Assembly: GCA_031368215.1 (NCBI GenBank)
Contig: JANLRD010000092.1
Span: forward strand, 1-64,000
From: JANLQX01 sp031368215
Lineage (GTDB): Bacteria > Actinomycetota > Acidimicrobiia > Acidimicrobiales > JANYDT01
DNA: 64,000 nt
Direction: 5' to 3'
Shown here: in pieces, positions 58,208-64,000 of the stretch
How positions within the stretch are numbered: the first letter of the stretch is position 1
How the letters are laid out: each line of letters starts with the position of its first letter
Translations under genes and position numbers: made by a program
The notes under the pieces: generated by a model
What the model saw: only the letters and a program-made list of their open reading frames with translations
Told to the model about the DNA's origin: nothing
The model's database searches: none

Positions 58208-59419
58208 TCAGACGACGATGTCGACCGGCGCCCGGGTCAGGGCGATCGGCCCCTCGGAGGTGACCACGTAGAGATCCTCGATCCGCACCCCACCCGAACC
58301 CGGAAGGTAGACACCGGGCTCGATGGTCACCAGATCGCCTTCGCAGATGGCGTTGCGCGACGTGGTCCCTAGCCAGGGGAGCTCGTGGATCACCAGTCCG
58401 GTGCCGTGGCCGAGACCGTGGACGAAACGCTCGCCCCAGCCAGCGGCCTCACACACCTCGCGGGCGAGCCGGTCGAGAGCGACGCACGCGATGCCCGGCG
58501 TGATCGCGGCCGCCGCCTCGTCGTGCGCGGCACGCACCACTGCGAAGTGACGCTGCTGCGCCTTCGACGGTTCCCCGACGTAGATCGTGCGGGTCATGTC
58601 GGAGTGGTAGCCGTCGATCAGCGCGCCGAAATCGCAGATCACCTCGTCGCCTTCGACGATCACTCGAGCGCCCGTCTCGTGATGAGGGCGGCTGGCGTTC
58701 GGCCCGGAAGCGACGATCGTGTCGAACGACACCGCGTCGGCCCCGAGGGCGATCATGGCGCTGTCGAGTGCTCGCTGGAACGCCCGCTCGGTGACCGCCT
58801 CGCTCAGCATCGGCGCCACCTGGGCCAGCGCAGCGTCGGCGATGGCCGCTGCCCGGGCCGTACGGGCGATCTCACCGAGCGACTTCGTCCGCCGGAGCCG
58901 TTCGACGAGGTTCGTCACCGCCACCCAGTTCACCGCGGGGACGTCTGCGGCCAAGGCGTCGTGGTCGGCCCACGAGAGCGATGCCGCTTCGAGTCCGACC
59001 GTCATATGTCCCGAGGCGGCGATGTGTTCGCGCAGCCACGCCTGCTGGCCCGACTGGTTGCGCCGGACCACGACATCGATCGACGCGCCGGCTGCGACGA
59101 TCTCCTCGGCGGCGCGTTCCTCGTAGCGGGCGTCGGTGAGCAGGACCGCGTTGCCTGACGAAATCAGTAGGCGCGCTGATGATCCCGTGAAGCCGCTAAG
59201 CGCGCGTATGTTGTCTAGATTGGTGACGAGCACGGCATCGAGCGCATCGTTGTGGCCGATCAGTGCCTGGAGTGCCGACAATCGGGCCGTCGACGAAACT
59301 GGCGGGAGATCGCTCAGCGGCACGTCGAGCGACCAGGCCTTTTCCAGGGTCGCGCGGATGTGTTCCGCTGACGGCGGCGGGAGCAATGCGGAGGTGGAGG
59401 CGTCGATCTCGGTGGTCAT
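58208..59419 (-). CDS. Xaa-Pro aminopeptidase/dipeptidase (M24)
   Basis: 403 residues from ATG 59419. Creatinase-like N-terminal domain (VLVTNLDNIRALSGFTGSSA), then the M24 metal site: CDFGALIDGYHSDMTRTIYV (two Asp), FVHGLGHGTGLVIHELPWL (His) and VTIEPGVYLPGSGGVRIEDL (two Glu). Cleaves X-Pro bonds. It follows aroQ by 19 bases and is the pepQ of the conserved aroB-aroQ-pepQ-efp order. Confidence 0.9.
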   Translation of the reverse strand: MTTEIDASTSALLPPPSAEHIRATLEKAWSLDVPLSDLPPVSSTARLSALQALIGHNDALDAVLVTNLDNIRALSGFTGSSARLLISSGNAVLLTDARYEERAAEEIVAAGASIDVVVRRNQSGQQAWLREHIAASGHMTVGLEAASLSWADHDALAADVPAVNWVAVTNLVERLRRTKSLGEIARTARAAAIADAALAQVAPMLSEAVTERAFQRALDSAMIALGADAVSFDTIVASGPNASRPHHETGARVIVEGDEVICDFGALIDGYHSDMTRTIYVGEPSKAQQRHFAVVRAAHDEAAAAITPGIACVALDRLAREVCEAAGWGERFVHGLGHGTGLVIHELPWLGTTSRNAICEGDLVTIEPGVYLPGSGGVRIEDLYVVTSEGPIALTRAPVDIVV

Positions 59420-59438
59420 GACGGCGGGGACTGATCGT

Positions 59439-59894
59439 TCAGCCGTGAAGACCGAGCAGACGGACAGCACCTTCGACGGCAAGCGCGTAGCCGTGTCCAC
59501 CGAAGCCCTGCACCGAGCCGTGCACGACCGGCGCGATCACGCTCGTGTGACGCCACTTCTCCCGGGCGTGGGTGTTGGAGATGTGCAGCTCGACCCGGAC
59601 ACCTTCGAATGCGCTGAGCGCGTCGGCGAGAGACCAGGCGTAGTGGGTCAGTGCGCCGGCGTTGATGACGATGGCGGCGCAACGATTGCGGGCACCCTGC
59701 ACCGCGTCGACGAGGGTCGCCTCGTCATTGGATTGCAGGTGCTCGAGATCGCATCCCGCGGCCTCGGCGATGGCGCGAGCGGTGGCCACGTGATCGTCGA
59801 GTGTTGCCGTCCCGTAGATGGTCGGCTCACGCAATCCGAGCAGGTTGAGGTTCGGGCCGGACAGCAGCAGCACGATCGGCCGTACGGAACTCAT
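59439..59894 (-). CDS. aroQ: 3-dehydroquinate dehydratase, type II
   Basis: 151 residues. LLLSGPNLNLLGLREPTIYG (catalytic Arg/Tyr), INAGALTHYAWSLADALSAF, VELHISNTHAREKWRHTS (His) and GFGGHGYALA. Third step of the shikimate pathway. ATG overlaps the aroB stop (59891-59894). Confidence 0.95.
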   Translation of the reverse strand: MSSVRPIVLLLSGPNLNLLGLREPTIYGTATLDDHVATARAIAEAAGCDLEHLQSNDEATLVDAVQGARNRCAAIVINAGALTHYAWSLADALSAFEGVRVELHISNTHAREKWRHTSVIAPVVHGSVQGFGGHGYALAVEGAVRLLGLHG

Positions 59895-60925
59895 CGAATC
59901 GCCTCCAGGGCATCGAGCAACACGGATTGGTCGACGCCGACGACAGACTCGATGCCGTTCGGGCCGTCGAGCACGAACGTGACGCCGTCGAGCGCCTTCT
60001 TGTCGCGGCCCATCAGCATCAGCAGCTCGGGGGCCGAAAGGCCCGCCGGCAGGGTGGTGGCGAGGTCGTAGGCGCCGACGACGCGCCGATGCTCGGCGAG
60101 CCGAGCCGCGTCGATACGGCCGAGGCGATGGGCGACCTCGGCAACGTAGACGAGTCCGATCGCGACAGCCTCGCCGTGCATTACGTCGAAGTCTGTGGCG
60201 CGCTCGATGGCATGGCCGAGCGTGTGCCCGTAGTTCAGGATCGCCCGACGCCCGCCTTCGCGCTCATCGGATGCCACGACCTCCGCCTTGATGCGGATGC
60301 ACGCGGCCACGCGGTTCTCGATCGACGGGTCGTCGAGCTCTCCCGGCCGGTCCGTGAGGAAGTGGTACTTCGCCATCTCACCGAGCCCGCTGCGGTATTC
60401 CCGCGCCGGCATCGAGGCGAGGAAGTCGGTGTCGCAGATGACCGCTCTCGGCTGCCAGTAGGCGCCCACGAGATTCTTGCCTTCAGGCAGGTTCACGCCG
60501 GTCTTGCCGCCGATGGCGGCATCGATCATGCCGAGGAGGGTGGTGCTCACATAGACCGTGGCGATGCCGCGGTGGTACGCCGAGGCGGTGAACCCGCCGA
60601 GGTCGGTCACGCGTCCGCCACCCACGGCGATGACGACGTCATTGCGGGTCATACCCCACTGGGAGAACGAGGAGCAGAGCTGCCCCACCGTGTCGAGCGT
60701 CTTCGTCGACTCCCCGTCAGGGATCGTGAAGACCCGCTGCTCGATGCCAGTGGTGAGCTCGTCGAGGTCGATCGCGTCGGAGAGCGAAGCTTCGGTGACG
60801 ATGGCAGCGCGGCGAGCCGAGGGCACCGCGGCGGCGAGTGCCTTGGCGAGCTCGTGGCGGACGCCTGCCCCGACGAGCGCGTCGTAGCCCCGATCGTCGG
60901 GAAGCGGGACACGGACGGACTGCAT
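59891..60925 (-). CDS. aroB: 3-dehydroquinate synthase
   Basis: 344 residues from ATG 60925. NAD loop DGESTKTLDTVGQL and VIAVGGGRVTDLGGFTASAY, TTLLGMIDAAIGGKTGVNLP, and metal His in LNYGHTLGHAIE and MHGEAVAIGL. Second shikimate step. The usual aroK/aroC genes do not precede it in this window. Confidence 0.95.
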   Translation of the reverse strand: MQSVRVPLPDDRGYDALVGAGVRHELAKALAAAVPSARRAAIVTEASLSDAIDLDELTTGIEQRVFTIPDGESTKTLDTVGQLCSSFSQWGMTRNDVVIAVGGGRVTDLGGFTASAYHRGIATVYVSTTLLGMIDAAIGGKTGVNLPEGKNLVGAYWQPRAVICDTDFLASMPAREYRSGLGEMAKYHFLTDRPGELDDPSIENRVAACIRIKAEVVASDEREGGRRAILNYGHTLGHAIERATDFDVMHGEAVAIGLVYVAEVAHRLGRIDAARLAEHRRVVGAYDLATTLPAGLSAPELLMLMGRDKKALDGVTFVLDGPNGIESVVGVDQSVLLDALEAIR

Positions 60926-61259
60926 GCCCTTCAGTCTGCCCGCTCGCCGGTGCCATCTTGATGACCGATTCCCTGGTGCCACCGCCGCGCCATCGTTGCG
61001 CCTGCGCCGCGATCATCGTTGCGCGTGCGCCGCGCCGCAGATCACGCCCTCTGTGCCGCACATCAGCCCTTTCCCGCCGCACATCAGCCGCTTATGGCCC
61101 ATTCTTGCGCCGAAGTCGTCGATGTGCGGCAGTAGGAGGGTGATGTGCGGCAGGAGCAGCGTGATGTGCGGCGGGGTTGCGGGGCGGCGGGGGCGAACCG
61201 GTAGCGTTCGTCCACCGTCCACGACCCGGTGGCGGCGATGTACCGAGGGGCAGCAACCG
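60926..61259. repeat. Divergent gap with GATGTGCGGC motif cluster
   Basis: GCCGCACATCA at 61055-61065 and 61076-61086; GATGTGCGGC at 61121-61130, 61142-61151 and 61163-61172. ATCGTTGCGC occurs twice just before. The reverse copies pair with the forward ones to make alternative hairpins. It separates aroB from the divergent hydrolase; no gene is evident. Confidence 0.7.
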
Positions 61260-61949
61260 ATGGCTCGACCAGTGCTTCTCGTCCATGGCTGGGGTGGCTC
61301 CTATGCCACCACGTGGCAGACGCCCGGCTGGGACATGCTCCTCGGCGACATCGGCAAGACCGACATCATCGGGGTCGACCTCCTCGGCCACGGGACGGCG
61401 CCGAAGCCCCACGACCCCGCGGACTACGCGGACCTCGGCAGCCGTATCGTCGATGCCCTTCCGCCCGAACCGGTCGACGCGATTGGGTTCTCCCTCGGTG
61501 CCATGACCCTGCTGCACACCGCCACCCAACACCCCGATCGGTTCCGCAAGATCGTCCTCGCCGGTATCGGCAATGGCCTCCTCGACCCCGACCCCACGGC
61601 ACCCAGCCGGGCGGACGCGATCGCTGCGGCGATGCGCGGCGACGGCGACTCAGCGGACAATTGGGCCCAGGCCATGTCGCGCTATGCCCAGCAGCCCGGC
61701 AACGATCCCGACGCACTCATTGCCGCGCTGCGCCGTCCGATGCCGGCCGATCCGGTGACCCGCGAGTCATGCCAGCGGGTCTCGGCCAAGGTGCTCGTCT
61801 GCATCGGCGACAAGGACTTCGCCGGACCCGCCGACGCCCTCGCCGCAGCACTCCCCGACGCCACGTTGAAGGTACTGAAGAACACCGACCACTTCGCCAC
61901 GCCGGAAGCCTTCGGGTTCATCGACGCGGTCCTGGCATTCCTCGGGTGA
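61260..61949 (+). CDS. Alpha/beta hydrolase
   Basis: 229 residues from ATG 61260. LLVHGWGGSYATTWQ (oxyanion), GFSLGAMTLLH (nucleophile elbow, Ser), CIGDKDF (Asp) and NTDHFATPEAF (His). Compact esterase/lipase-type enzyme; substrate unknown. Confidence 0.85.
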   Translation: MARPVLLVHGWGGSYATTWQTPGWDMLLGDIGKTDIIGVDLLGHGTAPKPHDPADYADLGSRIVDALPPEPVDAIGFSLGAMTLLHTATQHPDRFRKIVLAGIGNGLLDPDPTAPSRADAIAAAMRGDGDSADNWAQAMSRYAQQPGNDPDALIAALRRPMPADPVTRESCQRVSAKVLVCIGDKDFAGPADALAAALPDATLKVLKNTDHFATPEAFGFIDAVLAFLG

Positions 61950-62056
61950 CAAGTGCCTGAGAGAACGTTGACAAAATGGCGGTTGCGCCCCGCTCCTCAT
62001 CGTCCGATACTGACTGTTCAGGGGCACCCCGTTCCCGATCGGAAGAGAGGAACACC

Positions 62057-62923
62057 TTGCCGCCGACTGAGACCGATGTGGGCGAGAACCACCCATCGGT
62101 GAGAGCGTCGACGTTCCTTGCGTCGTTGCCGATGTTCGACTTCGACGAATTGCAGTCGGCCCACGATGCGCTCTGGTCAGCCATCGCCGACGAACTCCGA
62201 CTCTCGGGAATTGACGCACCTCTCACGCTCACTCGTCCTGAAGTCCCGCTCAGCAGGCACTGGCGGCACCCTGATCTTCTGTTGAGTCAGACGTGCGGGT
62301 TTCCCTACGCGGCGTATTACCGTCCGCATCTCGCGCTCATCGGCACGTTCCACTACGCGCTTCCCGTCGACGACGGACCGGGGTACTACCGATCCCTTCT
62401 GGTGGCCCGTTCCGCCGATCGCCGCATCGCCGCTGATCCGACTGCCACCGATCTCCACTCGTTCTCCGGCGCGACGGTGGCGATCAACAACACCGACTCG
62501 CTTTCCGGATGCGTCAGCCTCGGGGTCACCCTTCTCGACTGTGGCGTCGATCAGGTCGGCGACGTGATCGTCACCGGCGCCCACGCAGACAGCCTTGGGG
62601 AGATGCAGGCGGGACGGGTCGACCTCGCGATCATTGATGCACTTACGTTTGCGCTGTTGTCGGACGTGCGGCCATCTGCTGTCGAGGGCGTCACCGTCAT
62701 CGGGCGCGGGCCCAAGATTCCTTGCACCCCCCTCGTCACGGGACAGGCGGACCTGGTCGAGCCGATCCGGGCGGCGCTCCCCGTGGCGTTGGCCCGGGTC
62801 GCGCCCTCGGTGCTGCAGGCGCTTCGGATACGAGCCTTCGTCGAGCATTCCGATGAGGACTACACCCCGACGATCCCGATGGGCGAGCGGGCCAGTGAAC
62901 TCATGCCGGTCGCCGAGGAGTGA
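62057..62923 (+). CDS. PhnD/SsuA-like substrate-binding protein without signal peptide
   Basis: 288 residues from TTG 62057 (GGAAGAGAGG nine bases upstream); GTG 62099 is the alternative. Periplasmic-binding-protein-2-like fold: LASLPMFDFDELQSAHDALW, DLLLSQTCGFPYAAYYR, LHSFSGATVAINNTDSLSGC and MQAGRVDLAIIDALTFALLS. Such PhnD-like proteins bind phosphonates, but no transporter genes adjoin it and I see no export signal, so it may be a cytoplasmic sensor or enzyme. Confidence 0.7.
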   Translation: MPPTETDVGENHPSVRASTFLASLPMFDFDELQSAHDALWSAIADELRLSGIDAPLTLTRPEVPLSRHWRHPDLLLSQTCGFPYAAYYRPHLALIGTFHYALPVDDGPGYYRSLLVARSADRRIAADPTATDLHSFSGATVAINNTDSLSGCVSLGVTLLDCGVDQVGDVIVTGAHADSLGEMQAGRVDLAIIDALTFALLSDVRPSAVEGVTVIGRGPKIPCTPLVTGQADLVEPIRAALPVALARVAPSVLQALRIRAFVEHSDEDYTPTIPMGERASELMPVAEE

Positions 62924-62976
62924 TTGTCACGCTGCGCTCGACGCCGGCAGTCTCGCCGGTTGCCTAGCCTCGTCGT

Positions 62977-63675
62977 ATGACAAAGAACGTTGTGGTGACC
63001 GGAGGCAACCGCGGGCTCGGACTCTCGCTTGCGCGTGCGTACATCGCCGAGGGCCATCACGTCTTCGGGGGTTGCCGCACTCCTGAGTCCGCCGACGCGC
63101 TGCGAGCGCTGGGCGCCGAGGCGATGCGCTTCGATGCGGCCGACTTCGCGTCGATCGAAGCTTTCGCCGAAACGATCGGCGACCGGCCCGTCGACACGGT
63201 CATCAACTGTGCCGGCGTCGACGCGAGAGCATTCGGGGCCGACGACACAAACCGAGGCGCGCTTACGATCTCGGCAGAACACTTCGAGGCGGTGATGCGG
63301 GTGAACGTCACCGGACCGCTACTTCTGGTGGAGCGTCTCAGCGGGAAGCTGCGCGCGTCCGAAGGAACCGTCGTGAACATCTCATCGCAGATCGGGTCAC
63401 TCGCCATCGCCCATACGATGAGCCGAGACGTCTCCTACGCCGCGTCGAAAGCGGCGCTCAACATGGTCACTGCCAAGCAGGCCCAGGCATTCGCCGCCGA
63501 CGGGGTCACCGTCATCACCATGCACCCCGGATGGCTGCGGACCGACATGGGCGGACCGAACGCGGCCCTCGACCCCGACGACGCCGCTCGGCAGATCTAC
63601 GCCACGATCGAGTCACTCACCCCCGACCAGAACGGGCAGTTCCTCCGCTGGGACGGCTCGGTCCACCCCTGGTAG
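62977..63675 (+). CDS. Short-chain dehydrogenase/reductase
   Basis: 232 residues. TGGNRGLG cofactor motif, DTVINCAGVDA (NAG), VVNISSQIGSL (Ser) and YAASKAALNM (Tyr/Lys), with the C-terminal MHPGWLRTDMGGPNA. Single-domain reductase resembling the C-factor/carbonyl-reductase group. Lies 53 bases after the PhnD-like gene. Confidence 0.85.
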   Translation: MTKNVVVTGGNRGLGLSLARAYIAEGHHVFGGCRTPESADALRALGAEAMRFDAADFASIEAFAETIGDRPVDTVINCAGVDARAFGADDTNRGALTISAEHFEAVMRVNVTGPLLLVERLSGKLRASEGTVVNISSQIGSLAIAHTMSRDVSYAASKAALNMVTAKQAQAFAADGVTVITMHPGWLRTDMGGPNAALDPDDAARQIYATIESLTPDQNGQFLRWDGSVHPW

Positions 63676-63719
63676 GTGCGACTCGCCGGTTGTCACATCC
63701 GCTTCCGTACAGTGAGCAG

Positions 63720-64000
63720 ATGACCACCATGGTGCTCGGGAAACCGACGCTGATCTCGACCTCGACCGCAGCGACCGTGGTGGAAGTCCGCCCGCCGAGG
63801 GATGACTTGCCCGAGAGTTCGCCGTTCTACATCGACCACGGCGTCTGGGAGATCCTCTGGCCGACCTTTCGGAGCATGCCGTTCGGTGATTCGGGGCCGA
63901 ACTGCCGACGACTCGCTCGGCTCGGCCAGTCCGTTCCCGTCAGGCGACCGAGTTTCGACAACTCCGAGGTCGCCCAGAGGAAGGGTCCGACATGGCTCGC
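63720..64000 (+). CDS. Hypothetical protein (3'-truncated by window)
   Basis: Open from ATG 63720 to the window end, 93 complete codons. Starts MTTMVLGKPTLISTSTAATV, then SSPFYIDHGVWEILWPTFRS and GPNCRRLARLGQSVPVRRPS. Codon use matches neighbouring genes. No family recognised from this part. Confidence 0.55.
   Translation, partial: MTTMVLGKPTLISTSTAATVVEVRPPRDDLPESSPFYIDHGVWEILWPTFRSMPFGDSGPNCRRLARLGQSVPVRRPSFDNSEVAQRKGPTWL

Overview
The window is high-GC actinobacterial chromosome. Several traits point to Acidimicrobiia (Ilumatobacter-like), although I cannot confirm the lineage without a search. These traits are secreted proteins with long Thr-rich linkers, F420-type LLM oxidoreductases, an actinobacterial mec-cysO-cysM cysteine pathway, and dense head-to-tail operons with 4-bp ATGA/GTGA overlaps.

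Layout. 0-1.3 kb: 3' part of a surface protein with Ig-like repeats. 1.4-6.9 kb: a decayed accessory island. Its right end and an internal junction both carry the 3' half of a tRNA-Leu inside a ~200-bp direct repeat, as expected for tandem integrations at a tRNA gene. It holds two AAA ATPases of the AAA_14/DUF4143 type (one intact, one with a nonsense codon at a conserved Trp), a repeat array upstream of the second ATPase, and remnants of several toxin-antitoxin loci. 7-14.3 kb: DinB-like protein, SDR, Thr-tailed secreted protein, two Fe(II)/2-oxoglutarate oxygenases, a pterin dehydratase-VOC fusion and a small-molecule kinase. 14.4-19.8 kb: histidine kinase, response regulator and MacB/FtsX-type ABC transporter in one operon. 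19.9-27.5 kb: regulators, small membrane protein, ferritin-like diiron protein, HAD hydrolase and PLP enzyme. 27.5-32.1 kb: rdgB, lipoprotein, rph, a nested palindrome, cysM, cysO, mec and smpB. 32.2-39.8 kb: acyl-CoA dehydrogenase/TetR/LLM operon with a divergent hydrolase and a second LLM, a cyclic-nucleotide-binding protein, NUDIX and MFS. 39.8-47.5 kb: a GNAT fused to what reads as a circularly permuted flavin amine oxidase, SPFH/NfeD pair, acyl-CoA ligase, 8-oxoguanine deaminase-like amidohydrolase and EamA permease. 47.5-53.9 kb: pyrR-pyrB-pyrC with a PyrR RNA site, a kinase-fold gene, birA and pirin. 54.3-60.9 kb: the conserved aroB-aroQ-pepQ ... efp-nusB block, interrupted by an intradiol dioxygenase and a two-gene secreted-protein cassette. 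61.2-64 kb: hydrolase, PhnD-like protein, SDR and a truncated gene.

How genes work together. mec-cysO-cysM is a complete protein-thiocarboxylate cysteine pathway. pyrR/pyrB/pyrC is a pyrimidine operon with its own RNA switch. aroB/aroQ are consecutive shikimate steps. The HK/RR/ABC set looks like a self-contained envelope-stress or export module. SPFH/NfeD is a membrane-microdomain pair. Many intergenic regions carry short motifs repeated in both orientations. Some sit at convergent junctions and are probably terminators; others do not and are unexplained.

Most notable observations: the permuted GNAT-amine oxidase fusion; the nested palindrome where murI-region genes usually sit; the island with tRNA-end repeats and the 23-bp-period array; and a dispersed TAAGCGCGC 9-mer.
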